Assembly (NCBI GenBank): GCA_021464525.1
Contig: JADRCO010000007.1
Span: forward strand, 26,855 to 90,854
Direction of reading: 5' to 3'
From: Rhizophagus sp. LPA8_4_AMF
Taxonomy: Eukaryota; Glomeromycota; Glomeromycetes; Glomerales; Glomeraceae
Length of the DNA stretch: 64,000 nucleotides
Position numbers and translations under genes: made by a program. Shown here in pieces: positions 11,584 to 24,500 of the stretch (position 1 is its first letter; each line of letters starts with the position of its first letter). Under the pieces are notes generated by a model. That model had not been told where the DNA came from and made no database searches. It saw only the letters and a program-made list of their open reading frames with translations.

Positions 11584-12135
11584 ATGAGTCAAAATCTCAA
11601 TTTTTCTAGTGATTTACGATTAACTGATTTACGTGCGGATAGTCGTAATAAATAATTTAAATAATTTTTACGATCACACTAATTCTCATTCCATGATAAA
11701 TAATAATATTTCTCAACCACCTTTTGTAAATTCTTTTAATCCTGTCAATTCAGCTTCGCAATATTGTCCCTATGTATCGCAAAATAATATTTATAATACT
11801 AATGGACAACTAGCTTCAAATCATTTTGTTAACTTACCGAATTCGACGACTTTCGGTTCTTTTCAATCACAAGTAAATCAATGTAATATCTTTAAATTCG
11901 AAATTCCTGGATTTGAAATTATTGTTAGACCGAAGTCTAACCAAGTTATGAACAATTTGAATACGCAACATCAATCTTCTATGAATTCTTACTCTCCAGT
12001 TGCGGTCATGCCATCACAATTAGTAGATCAAAATCAAAACTATATTACGTTATAAATAGCATGAATACGGATAATTTGCAATATCAAATTCATCAACAAC
12101 AGAATATTCTTGGATACAATAACTTCCACAGTTAA
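11584..12135 (+). pseudogene. FEIPG-motif family member C, frameshifted
   Basis: It starts MSQNLNFSSDLRLTDLRADSRN, then one extra A around 11645-11650 puts a stop in frame. The remainder continues in the +1 frame as NNLNNFYDHTN and carries the family motif IFKFEIPGFEIIVRPKSN. A second slip near 12045-12055, just after QNQNY, terminates that frame. The original frame then resumes with NSMNTDNLQYQIHQQQNIL and ends in GYNNFHS. Against member B every segment is present in order, so this is a recently broken or sequencing-damaged copy, not an ancient relic. No GT-AG intron bridges the first slip. If reads showed a base error, it would be a third plus-strand gene of about 180 aa. Confidence 0.65.
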
Positions 12136-12885
12136 ATTTTTTGAATAATATACTGTATTTTATTGATTGTTGTCATCACTAGAAAGAGTTGTTCCAAGAA
12201 TTTACAATAGCAGAACATGCATATATATATATTTAAAAAATATGTAATATAACTAAATATTATTTTATTCAATTTTATCAATATATATTATCTTTTGTTT
12301 TTTTTTTATTTTATAACCATTTGTAACATTATTTAATAAAAAATTTTTGTTTATATAACTGCTTATATTTAAATATTTTATTTATATTAAATTTCGGTGT
12401 TAACTAAAGCTGTTAAAACCATCTTGGCCTTTTCTGAACTTACCCTAGCGTTGTATTATTTTTTAAGTAGATTTTTTTTTAACAACCTTTTCGTTTTTGT
12501 AGATTTCTTCTAGAACAGCAATTTCAACGTGTGGATTTTAGTTTTATTTTTATTTTGAACAGGAAGAGTTGAAAAGATGTAGAAAAGAAATTATCAGAAA
12601 TATTATCAACTATTATTCTAAAATAGTAAAAATATTGCAGATATGGCAGTACTCAATTTAGCGCTTTGCGAAAAATGGCTTTAATTCTGAAATTTTGAAA
12701 AGCCTCAAGAATTTTTCTTTTGCAGTTAAAGAGTACATATCACAAATCTCTAAATTATTGTCATTGTATGCAGAGTATATATGGAAGTTCTATTGTTTTT
12801 TATTTTACATTATAAAATAATTATTTGTTAAATTCTAATTTATATTTACAATTAAAATGATATTAGATTATTTTTTCAAAAGTTA
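12136..12885. other. intergenic, no gene seen
   Basis: AT-rich sequence downstream of the frameshifted family member. No coding exon, RNA or clean repeat could be supported. Confidence 0.4.
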
Positions 12886-13345
12886 TTATATTGGGCCTTT
12901 AAACAAAAGTTTCAGCTTAGAAGGCCTCTAATAACTTTTTATTGAAATTGGAAGATTTGGAAATATTGAAAGATATTGATTTTCCAATAGTTCATATGTA
13001 TTGGAAGCTTTTGATCAGTCAAATTTTTGTACTATTGGAAGAGTATTGGAAGAAAATCAAATACTACTTCCAATGCTTCCAATACTACTAATCTAATATA
13101 AAGAATGTTTTAAATAATAAAATTATTTTCAAATGTTTTATTTTATTTACATTTATCAAAAAATAATTAAAAGAAAATTATATAAAAGTATATGCCAAAC
13201 AAAATAATTGAAAAATATTATTTCTTGCAGTAAATCATATGATTTAACTCTATTGGATAATTAAATATATCATGTGATTCACGTGCTTCCAATCTTCTAT
13301 TGACGTTGGAAAACTTGGAAGAATTGGAAGATTCCATGTTGCATA
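12886..13345. repeat. TTGGAAG/CTTCCAA repeat element
   Basis: Multiple copies of TTGGAAG and CTTCCAA in both orientations: 12948-12960, 13008-13016, 13036-13052, 13070-13085 and 13288-13336. The core CTAATAACTTTTTATTGAAA then TTGGAAG matches CCAATGACTTTTTATTGGAA then TTGGAAG in the element at 30219-30564, so both belong to one dispersed, hairpin-prone family. Clean terminal repeats are not visible in this older copy. Confidence 0.55.
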
Positions 13346-15181
13346 GGTAAAATATTCATAGGGTAATACACTTAACAGAAGTGGCACAGATAAGATGGTC
13401 TTTCCATTTTGTTTTATTTATTTGTAAATTCATGGCACTTTAATTTATGTATATTTTCATTAAATATAAATATCGGTGTTTAGGAGAAATTGTTACAGGT
13501 TAACTAAGTTATATATGCTAATTGATTATTTATAAAATAAATATTATCCAATCAATACTAGATTAGACATATTTAGTCAAATAAAGAGAAGTTTGTATAC
13601 ATTTCCACTAGAAGTGACATGATTGTCCAGATTGCAACCACGATAAAGTTATTTTTGTGTATTATAGACTATAGACAATTTATTTCTATTGCTGATGTGA
13701 CTTCTTGTATCCCTTTACAAGCTATTAGAATAAATAATATTCTAGAAAAGGTCAATCAACAATAAAGTTATTACTTTTTTATCATATATTAAAATGGTAG
13801 CCGGAAAGGTCACAGATATTATTGAATCACCTAGTACAGTAATCCACTTCCTGTACCATTTTTAGGTGACGATATACTAATCACGTGTATTCGAAAAAAA
13901 AATCGAAGTTTTTGATCAATTTTGACGATCATCACAAAAAAATTTTGATTAACATAAACAGGAATCTTTAATATATATATATATATATATTATTTTATAC
14001 CTCTAACCCTCTAAACAAATAAATTACAAAATCTAAGTTTGTGTCCATTCAATTAAATGATAGAGTATAAATGGAGAAATATATCTCCGGAAGATAAATT
14101 GGATCATATGATCATAAAATCAAAAATTGAATTAATACCAAAACGCAAAAGACAATTATATGATTTAATATAGTTATGATGTATGCACAGATTATGCGAT
14201 CAATCAACAATTTGTTGTTTTTTTTAGGGGTCATCCAAAAAGGAATATTTGTGGACACTAAGCAGGGGATAAAAAATAAATTTACACTTATGGATAATAA
14301 TGGACCTCCGACTTTGCTCCGGGAAACAAAAAAAAAAACACAAAAAAAAAAAAAAAAAAAAAAAGAAAATATTTTGGATGTAAACAAAATTTAATTTTAT
14401 GTAAATAAGCAAATTTTTTAACCAATTAATGATCATAAATAAAACACATGCTTAATTATTATATAATAACTCAGAGCCCAAGGAATTTTTGAAATTGAGA
14501 TTGGGAGTTGCATAATTTCCATTAGAAAATTTTCATTGTGACGACTTATTCGCGACGGGATCCATAAAAGAATAGAAGAATGAAATTTGTCAGTCTAACA
14601 TAATTATATAAGTTTTCGTACTACAATGCAATATTGCAAAGTGAAGGCATTTAGAAATGTAATGGAAAATGATTCAGTGTAAGAAGTCAATGAATTGATT
14701 AAGCTAGGAAGTTTTCATTATAAGAAAATCTAGATCCAACAAATAAAGTTTTTCTTGACGATCCTTTACCAATAAAAATTAAAATTATCTGTTATCCTTA
14801 ATTATTTATATTGAATGAGAGTATTAATAGTAATATACTTCTTTATTTTTTTTGAACTCCTTAAGGAATTACGAAATTCCGCTAGTACAATACATATCAA
14901 AATTGGATCTTATTTGCTTACAACATAAAATAAATATAAATAATTATAGTAATAATGAATAGTTAACAATAATAATAAAAAGATGAGATTTTTAATAAAA
15001 ACTTATATAATAAATTCACATAATTAATTAATCCTAATATAAAAAATAAATCAAAGATTTCAAGGAATTATACGATCTGTATATACATATTCATATTTAT
15101 CATAATACTGTAATCAAGGATATAATATAAATCGTTAAAAAAGAATATGTTACTAATTGATTGATATCTTATAATATAATT
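13346..15181. other. intergenic, no gene seen
   Basis: Only AT-rich DNA with an AT dinucleotide run (13972-13990) and an A-rich tract (14330-14364). Apparent open frames around 14112-14436 consist of that A/T tract and are not believable. Confidence 0.45.
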
Positions 15182-16063
15182 TTACAAATTTTGATTGGGA
15201 AGATTATTACATTCCTCAAAAGCATTTGTTTGTTGTCGTGTAAAGACAGCGGATTGATTGACGAGAGTATTCTGCGTAATATTAATATTATTAGTATTTT
15301 CATTAACTGAATTTCGATCAATTTCGGAAACATTATTTTTTTGTTGACGCATAGAATAATATTGATGACGTTGTTGTCGGAGAATAACATTAGGATTATT
15401 TTTGTTAATAGTTCTATGATTTTGATCATTAGACATATTATAAGGATGCATTCTATGATTCTGAGATCTTTCTGTACGATTTGATAAATTTAAGGGAGGT
15501 TGTTCATCCCGTTGTTGTTGCATCTCCCAATTCAATCTTGGTAAAGACTTTTGCCTAACGACAATTTCAATTCCAGAAATTTCAATCTTAAAGAGTTCTG
15601 TATATTCGGTACAATTCATTTGAGAGTTAGTTGTAGTTGATGAATCATTTAAACCATTATGCGAAAATTGAGGATTTTGATTTGAAATTTGTCGTGTAAT
15701 AACATTATTATTAAAGATGAACTGTTGTTTAGGAATTGAGATTTGCGGATAAAATTGCGAGGATTGTGTAAAAGGAAGTTGAGCGTGAGGAGTATGAGGG
15801 GACATGGGTTGTTGTTTATCATGATCTGAAATAGCAGTAACATCATCATGTTGCGTTGACAAATTGCTTTCACCAGACGTGAAAAAGCAATTATTAGGAG
15901 GATTTACGCCATTACAATGAGCATAATGAACCTGATTATTTGAAAATGGCTCTTGGATTACATCCCTCGCTTGTTGTAAACCAACGGAATAATTATTACC
16001 CGGTATGAAAGGTTCATATCCTTCGTTTTGACAATTACTAGGAATATTATAATTTTGACTCAT
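15182..16063 (-). CDS. FEIPG-motif Asn/Gln-rich protein, member D (divergent)
   Basis: Intronless 293-aa frame starting MSQNYNIPS, the longest family member. The central conserved block, at about residues 157-173, reads LFKIEISGIEIVVRQKS. It keeps the alternating hydrophobic/charged pattern of the other members but has lost the Pro and one basic neighbour. The remainder is rich in Gln, Asn, Ser, Pro and His, and unlike A and B the C-terminal half carries many Arg residues (TERSQNHRM, VILRQQRHQYY, SMRQQ), which could favour nucleic-acid contact. There is no recognisable domain, signal peptide or membrane span. It shares the start context and MSQN opening with member C. It is most likely the oldest branch of the local family. 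Function unknown. Confidence 0.6.
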   Translation of the reverse strand: MSQNYNIPSNCQNEGYEPFIPGNNYSVGLQQARDVIQEPFSNNQVHYAHCNGVNPPNNCFFTSGESNLSTQHDDVTAISDHDKQQPMSPHTPHAQLPFTQSSQFYPQISIPKQQFIFNNNVITRQISNQNPQFSHNGLNDSSTTTNSQMNCTEYTELFKIEISGIEIVVRQKSLPRLNWEMQQQRDEQPPLNLSNRTERSQNHRMHPYNMSNDQNHRTINKNNPNVILRQQRHQYYSMRQQKNNVSEIDRNSVNENTNNINITQNTLVNQSAVFTRQQTNAFEECNNLPNQNL

Positions 16064-18469
16064 TTTATTATAAATTTAAAGAAAGTAAAAATGTAAAAAA
16101 AAAAATATATATATATATATATGTTTATATATTCTTTTTTTTTTTTTTTTTTTTTTTTCCTTTGCGAAAAAGTGCGAGGATTGCGCTCTTTAATAAAATT
16201 TCAAAACTGTTTAAGGATAACAGGTTTTTTTTTTCTTATTTATATTACACTAGCAAACCTGTTCTTTATCTTGATTTCAACAATGAAAAGATCGTTATAC
16301 GACATAAAAAAATGGTCCATTGCTTCTGAAAATTTAATTATGGGGGAAATATTTAATTGTACCGGATTCCAAAGGAATTTTAAATTATTCTGAAAAATTA
16401 TGGGGTGAACCATGCAAAAAGATGTAAAATTTGAAACACTTGAAAAAAAAAAATGATAATCCGCTTAAAGTTACATACTGCAAATAAAAATTTGATATAC
16501 AATTTGTCAATGTTTTTAAAAAAGGGTTCAATTAATTTATAACACAAATTATTTCAAACGGGAGTCATTAATCCAACTCTGGAAAATTTTATTTATCAAA
16601 TTATCAAATCATAATAATTAAAAGGGTATTTTTTTAAGTATGCAAGGTAAATCGATTTTTTTTTTTTAATACTAAATATAATGAATGAGGACGGGTCTTC
16701 CGTGAATTTTGTTTAATTTATTTATCGGTATCCTCCTAAAATGTTTTAAATTTTTTGGTTAGTAAATATTTGAGAATACGTTCAGGGAATATCAAAATAA
16801 TACAAATTAATTCTATATTTTCTTGTACAGTAATGCAATGACACGAGAAATGGTAAGCGTAGAAAGCGCAGGAAAAACCGAACTTTTTGATATTACAAAA
16901 AAAAAGGGTTTTATAACTGGTTAAATAACTTGTTAGATTTAATTCGGACCGAAATTTAAATATTTGGTTAGTTAACCTAATTATTATCCCAAAAATGTGT
17001 TATAACCGGATAATTTCCAAGATCTAATGCAAGAATCACGATCAACTTTTTATAATTCTCATTATGTTAAGATTATTCCATATTTATCTCATTCATTTAC
17101 CAATAGATAAGTATTATAAGAGCTATGTAAATCCTTGTTGATAATACAATGTAGTATATATACATATATTAGACCGTTTATTTCCGCGATATGATAAGTA
17201 AAAATAGAAAATTTAATAACCACTGTAAGGTAAGCTAAGTGTAAATTTTGTAAAAATACGATCAAACTTATACTTTATTAGTAAAAACATATATTACACA
17301 TAATTATTTACCAAACTATAAAAAGAATTTTATTTAAAAATAGAAAATAAATATAAAACATTTCCCCCACGTCCAGCGAACTAACAAAAAGATTTCGTAT
17401 TATAATTCTGGTAAATAATACGGTTACACTGAGTTGAAAGGTATGTAATATCTACCGAAAATTAAACTTGTTTTTAAAAGAAAAAAAAAATATTATCTAA
17501 GAAAGAATGAATGAACCAATTAATAAAAAATTTTAAATTCATCTCTGTTACTACTCATCAGGACATAGAATTAGAATAATTTGTAACGGAACCTTCAATT
17601 TTTACGTTGCTTATAATAATAATTAATAATACAGAATTTCTCAAGTAATTTTATTCGATTTAAATTTGCCTCGATAATCATTCTTTTTAATTATTTTGCA
17701 TTAGGAAATAGTGTGTCACGTAATTTACATATTTATCCCGAAGGAATTATTTCTACATTAAAGTCACACAAAAACCGATTCAATATATTATTCAAATAGC
17801 ATTTCGGATTTTATAATAGTATCATTTTCTAGTAATTCCGATTTTAGAATCTATCCAATCAGATTGGATTTCCCCACATTAGTTATTCGGATTAAAAGAC
17901 AAAAAAAAAAAATTTTTTTTTCATAGATCTTTTCTAATTTAGATTAATTACATGATTTAATTTATTTTTCATTTATAAATTTGTGTTGCTTCTGAAAATG
18001 GTTAATTCAAATAAATTTTAAGAGTCTTTAATAGCCAATCGCATTTGAAAATTTTAGGTTACGATTTTTTTGATTAATTTTACTATATATAGTATAAGCC
18101 TCAGATCGAGTTCGTGACCTCATCTGACACGTTAATATCCACAAATAGAACTTTCAAGGAACATGAATATTTTATTTCAAATTTTAATGAAGGAGAATTT
18201 TTTTCAGCGAACAAAACAATAATACTTGTTATTAAAAAGTATTTTGAAATTTTGCAAAAATTTATCGTGGAAATTTTAATTTATTTTATAAAAGAAAATT
18301 CTATTGCTGATAGTGGCTATTTTTGTATAACGACTCTTTACCTAATTTGTCATAATGAAATATGTTCGTGTACCCCAGAAAACCCATTCACTTATAAATT
18401 CGTTTATCGTTCGAGCTTTTTTTTTCTCTCTCGGTCTCTCCTTTTTTATCGTTCATTAATTTTTGAAAT
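16064..18469. other. intergenic, no gene seen
   Basis: 2.4 kb of AT-rich DNA, including a poly-T run at 16135-16159, between divergently oriented genes (FEIPG member D and the F-box gene). No coding exon is convincing. Confidence 0.45.
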
Positions 18470-20082
18470 ATGGTTCCTAAACTAACGGAAGATTGCTTTG
18501 ATGAAATAATTCAATACATAAATGACAAAAATACTCTTTATTCTATCTTGCTCGTAAATCGTTTATTTTGCAGAAAAGTAACTCCAAAGTTGTGGAGTGA
18601 ACCCTTCGCTTTATTAGAACATAGTTCTCCAGTTCTCGTTCGTACTTATATATCATGTCTTTCCGATAAGGAAAGAGATTCTTTGTACGAGTATGGATTA
18701 AAAACTAGAATTAAATATAAACCATCTTTATTTTCTTATCCTTCATTTTTAAATGAATTGGATTTTTGGCCTCTCAAAAGTTCTATAGAAGAATGGGTGC
18801 GCTCCTTTGGGCACAAGAAAAATTTGAAAATGAATCCTTTCTTCAGATATTTCCTTAAAATATTATTAAGAAAATGTAAAAATGTACGAACTTTGAGATG
18901 GTTTACTCATGAAAAATGTTATTTAATGCCCGATATTAGAAATTTCTCTTGTGGATCTCGTAATGTTTTTAAAAATATTAGAGAACTTCATTGCGGAAAT
19001 TATTATTTAAACCCTACATTTTATTTTCAATTATCAAAAATTTGCAAAAATATAACTGTATTAAATGTATTACATTATCACAAACCAAATGATTCCCACC
19101 TTTCAGATTTAATTAAAAAACAAAATGGATTACAATCTGTTACATTTTGTTCTCTTTCTGGTGGTACTTTACGTTTGGTAAATATGTATTATTCATTATT
19201 TATTCATTTATTCATTTATTCATTCTTTTATTTATTTATTGTTATCATTAACTTCATTACTTATTCATCTCTTATTAGGTTGATAGTTTGAGTTCACAAG
19301 CTCACTCTATAGTTTCTGTAAGATTTGAGGATACAGATTTGACGGACGTATCATCACAAGGTTTAATGATGTGTAGTAATTTAAAAACTTTGGAACTTCT
19401 CGATTGTCGAACAAATGATCCAAATATATTTTGGGAACCTTTTATTCTAAATTCTAAAATTCGATTAGCAAAACTTACTTTGGTACGAACACCAATTAAT
19501 CCTAAAGTTATTGAAACTATTTTAAAAGATTCCTGTATGGATCTTGATGAGATAACTTTTGATAAAATTATCGTGGAATCTATACCGGAAATTTTGAACA
19601 TTTTGAAATCTTATTGTACAAATATTACATATTTAAAAATCTTTATTATTAAATATTATTTTACTCAAAAATTATTCAAAATACTACCGTCTTTTACGAA
19701 ACTCAAATCTTTAATTATTCGAAATTCAAGATTGAGCTTTGGGAACCAATTTGATAAATTGGGATTATATTTACCAAAATCTTTACGATTGTTTGATATG
19801 GATTTGGAAATATCAGCATTTACGTTAAAGAAATTTTTATTAAATTGTTCAACTCCATTAGAAAGATTAATATTAAATTATAGTGTCGGATTTACTAATG
19901 AACATTTGGAGGTTATTCTCAAATATGCTAAAGCAAAAAGAAATTTAAAATCTATTGGATTTACTTATAGATCTTTACCGGAATTATTTATTCCATCATT
20001 TATTAGTGAGGCTACGGAGGCTAAAGTAAAGAAATTTATTGAGATTTATGATCCTGATGATCAGGATGATTGTTTATTTTAG
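18470..20082 (+). CDS. F-box / leucine-rich-repeat protein
   Basis: Two exons, 18470-19177 and 19279-20082, phase 0, giving 503 aa. The intron (19178-19278) is a TTCATTTA-like simple repeat. Residues 3-45 form an F-box: it opens PKLTEDCFDEIIQYI and continues with LLVNRLFCRKVTPKLWSEP, the usual fungal F-box closing pattern. The rest shows leucine-rich-repeat periodicity (LKTLELLDC, LKSLIIRNS, LRLFDMDLE, LERLILNYS), consistent with a substrate-recognition solenoid. Such proteins bridge Skp1 of an SCF ubiquitin ligase to a target through the repeats; target unknown. The protein ends in an acidic DPDDQDD tail. Glomeromycotina carry very large F-box families, which fits this single copy. The start is the first Met immediately before the F-box. 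Confidence 0.8.
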
Positions 20083-21523
20083 TCATCATTATATGTAGAT
20101 GGAATGATGGATACAATATATATGTATTTTATTTTTTCGAAATTTATATATGTTGTATAAATATTTTCTTTGTATATACCTAAGTTTTTTTTTTTTTTAG
20201 AATTCGTTAATAGGAAAAAGTCAGAACGAGATTCTTTCGAGAAATTAAGTAACTTTTTTTTGTTTTCATAAAAAATTTTTCTTTTAATAAAGGGTAACAA
20301 TTTTATTCTTCAAAAAACTTATTTTATTAATCGGGATTACCGACTCATAATCACAATGAACTTTTTAAACCTTTGCCTAAAAAGTTAACTCGAGGATCTT
20401 TCACGGTGTTACGGTGTCACAACAAATTTAACCGTTACAATGGCTCGAAAGTAAATTAATTAGAATCAGTTAATTGTATCTTATAATATAGACGCGCAAC
20501 CATCAACTTTATTTCTTTTAGTTACCAATTTTTTCCCTGCACGACGTCTAATTACGTCTAATTTCCACAACAATGTCAGCTCAACATTATCTTTATTGAT
20601 GTACATCTCATTCTGGATGGTAGAGGAAGTTTGCAAGACCTTCCATTATAGTGATTCCTAAGATACTCATGTCATTTCACACCATACCAAATGTTTTAAA
20701 GAGTATTTATTTTCTTAATAAATTAAACATTTATCCGTAGATTTATTAAATTCATGGTATTTATGATAATTCTTTCATTCTTTTTCACATCAACCAATTT
20801 TGACAAGGTATGCAATTTTTTGCATGACTTCATCACTTTTCTTGATCTTAATGAAAGGGTCGTTTCCACTGGTACAAAAAAGTCCAATCAGTTATCTGCA
20901 TAATATCTGAACATCCAATATTCTAAATTTAGGATCACATCTCCATTCTAGTCTTGTTATATAGGACATAAGCCAAAGTAAGTTATGTACCAAATACATG
21001 ATTTATTATCCGATTTGATTTTTAAGAAATGTTGAGTATTGCCGGACAACTTTTGTGATTATGCTTATCTATTGATGAATTTAGTTAAAAAAGAAATTAC
21101 ACCTGTCTCAAATATGTGGATTTTATTGTAGAAAGGCTCCATTCACCTTTATAATTTATTGATTGTAAATAAATAATATTGTTGAAAATTCATTTATTTT
21201 TTCTGATATGCATTAAAGGACAAACATAAACATTATATTATACATATAAAAAAAAACCAAATCTTTGAAATTTACCTGTATAGCAGAAAATTCTTACTGT
21301 AAACTTCTTTTCCTTTAGCCATTTTCTTTGATGTGGAAAATTTATCGGTACAGGGCAAATAGGATATCGGATATAGGTCTGGGCTGTATATATTTTAGAT
21401 TGTCCTACAGTCTGTATTACCTACCTCCCAGGTCCAGTGATGTTTGAAGATCATCTGACAATTTATCGGAAATGCGATCCAACTCATCAACTCATCCGAA
21501 AGAATAAATTTGTTCTTGTTATT
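20083..21523. other. intergenic, presumed MED1-like promoter
   Basis: 1.4 kb between the F-box gene and the MED1-like gene on the same strand. An in-frame extension upstream of 21524 (from 21437) is open, but it resembles no part of the family and is treated as 5' UTR. No repeats were recognised. Confidence 0.4.
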
Positions 21524-24500
21524 ATGACTGAATCAGAAGCCAAGTCAATACATACACTAATTCGTGAATTACAAAGTATAATTAAAAATTCACAGGAGCA
21601 ATGGGGCTTAAATGTTCCTAAAGGACAAGGAGACAAAGGGGATAAATCTCAGACAAATATTGCGATTGCGAATTGTATCTATCTATATATTTAATATTTA
21701 ATGGTCACATTTATTTCTCTCTGTCAGTCACGATATTCTAATAAAAAATCTTTTTGCATTTGTTGTTAACAGCTGTGCATACATTTGGACCAGTAAACTT
21801 AAATGAGTTATTCGAAGAAATTCCACAAAAAATCACACTTATGCGAGAAATAATTACTCAATTTAAAAATAATATATTGACTGGAATTCAAGGGTCAGAA
21901 CAATCATTAAGTAATTATATTAATCAACTCAAAGTAAATTATTTTATTTTTTAAGAAAAATTTTTTTATTAAATGTAGATATATAATAATTATTGGTTTT
22001 TTTTTTGATTTAATTAAAAGAAAGAAACAGAACGTCTTGATTCACTTGCCGAATTAAAAGATAGTATCAAGACATGTAAAAGTTTGGCTTTAGATGCATG
22101 TCATGATAATTCGACAGCATTTAAATTTATTATACAACAGATCGAGAGTTTGGGAATACAACTTGGGTATATAACAAAATTTATTATCCATAATTAGTGT
22201 TGGTTGCCGTAAATAGTTGTAAGTCTAAAAATCAAGTAATTATAATGGTTGTAAATCAGAATTACCATCTTTTAGCTAACCACAATAGCGTAGTATTTAC
22301 AACCAATTTACAACTTATGTTTATAATATTACAACCCACTTAGGTTGTAATTCGAAACATAGTAATTGTTACTTACGGCAACCAACCTTATCCATAATAT
22401 ATTTAATTCATTTGTTTTATTGCTAATTTCTTGCGCTACTTTAAGACTTTTAATGTATCACGATACTGGAGAACCAGGAGAGACAGTATTGACGATGAGT
22501 GGAGCGATTATAGTGTTAGATGTAAGTCTTATTCAATTTGTCTTTTTACGCGTTTTTACGTTTTAAAAAGACTTGATTGTTCAAATTAGATTATTTCCTG
22601 TAGATAAAATATGACGAAATCTTGAATCGAATTATTAAAGTTGTTGTTTCGTATGCGACTGATGCTCGTCAAAATGATAAAGATGATCGTGTGTGTATTA
22701 TTTTTGTTTATCAAAATATATCATATATTTATGTTATCAAATTAATTAATTTTTCATACTTATATTTAAAATTAAAAAGGTTAATAATTTATTGACTCAG
22801 CAATTAAGGTATTAATTACTTTTATTAAAATGTCTTTTTTTTTTTCTAACATAAATTAATATCATTTTGCTAATTTTTTTTTCATTTTTAGCGATTTCAA
22901 ACAATTTAATTTATTTAAGAAAAATCTTGAAACTTTAAAGACATTGGAGACAATGTCGAAATTAATTCAGCCAGTTGATTGTTTTCATTGTATAAAATGC
23001 ATAAGTAATGATATAAAAATAATTTATGAAAAAGAATTGTAAGCTTGTTATATTTTTATAATTCTTACCTTTAATTTTTTGTCGACATAACTGTTTCAAA
23101 GGACATGTTAAATTTATCTAATGATTATTAGTGCTATTACAAATGGAGATGTTCCAAAAATATTGACCGCTGGTCATGGAATACCATTGTTCAATGTTGA
23201 TCGAGTAGGTCCTTCGATCGCATATTGGGCTCCTAAACATCAAATTATGGAAATAGATTGGAAGCTCATTAAGGATATTATAATTCAAGGTACTGTACAT
23301 ATCTTTAAAGGTTATAAATTATTTCAGTTTTCGGTTAATTTTAGTAAATTTATTTAGGTGAAATGCATGAGTCATTTCGATCTCTTCATCGAATGTGGAT
23401 CTCGATGGAAAAATCTCGAACACCACACTTTTTTTTGCCACCTGGTAGAAATCAATATTTGCTTAATGATGAATTAGAAAACGAAATTGAATTCATAGAA
23501 AAGTAAGATCATCTATTATATTGCATATTTTTATTTTTTAGTAAAATTAATAATATAAATATCTTACAAAAGATTTTATAGTTACTTTATTAGTCCAGAA
23601 ATTCCAGAAGTGCAATTTTCTTTGCTTCAAACTCCTTTAAAGTTTTTACATCCAAAGGAAGATTCTACAATTTTTCCTTCTGCGCTTATAGAATTTGTCG
23701 TTTGGCTTGATCCACCAGTGTATGTTTCTGACAACATAGCTAGACAAATTGGAAGTTTTTCTGGTATTGTCAATAGAGGTATTAAATTTAAACAATTTTA
23801 CAAGTTTATTAAAATAGATTTATAGATTTATTTATTTATTTACTTATTTTATTAATTTGTTAACAGGATATTTTGTAAGCAGCGCGTTTCAAAAAAAAGA
23901 TCCTCAAACTTTATCATTAGAGCAACTGTTGGTGAGTAATTTTACTTACATAACTTTTTTCAATTAAGAGATTGGTCTAATGATTATTCTTTTTAATTAA
24001 CAGATAGAAGGAATTATCCCTCCTATAAAGCATAGTTCTACATCTCGAGCTCCACAGATAATTCACCAATGGGAAAAGGTGAGGTTTTTTTTCTTTGAGT
24101 AAATTTTAGACTTAATCTCATTTTTATTCATGAATATTTGCGAATTATTAGAAATTCGATGATTCGCCATATTTTCAAGTATTCAATTTAGACAGTACAT
24201 GTAATACAAAGGCAAGAAGGATTGATCGTATTCCATTTTCCAATCTATTTCAAGTTTATGGGCTCATTAAGGTTTATTTTCTTGCATATTAGTTATCTAA
24301 TGTTATATAAAATGAAATGAATTCAATTTAATAATCCATTTCTCCCAAATTATTAGATATTAAGACAACAGCTTCTTTTTAATAAACTATATCAAAGTTG
24401 TTTTAATTCTTCAACTTACAAACAAATAACAATTACAAGACCATCTAAACATGATCATGATGAAAAGATTTCTCCAGTTGTAGAAGATGCAGAAGGTTAG

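Noticed and set aside
14112-14436. Overlapping small frames on both strands
   Set aside because: Built on one A/T homopolymer; no homologous motif or splice context.
18114-18485. 123-codon open frame upstream of the F-box gene
   Set aside because: It lacks an ATG at its beginning (opens with GTG), overlaps the F-box start in another frame and is hydrophobic T-rich noise.
21437-21523. N-terminal extension of the MED1-like protein
   Set aside because: Open but family-unlike; the internal ATG at 21524 leads straight into the helical start, so the extension is treated as UTR. A 5' RNA end could reverse this.
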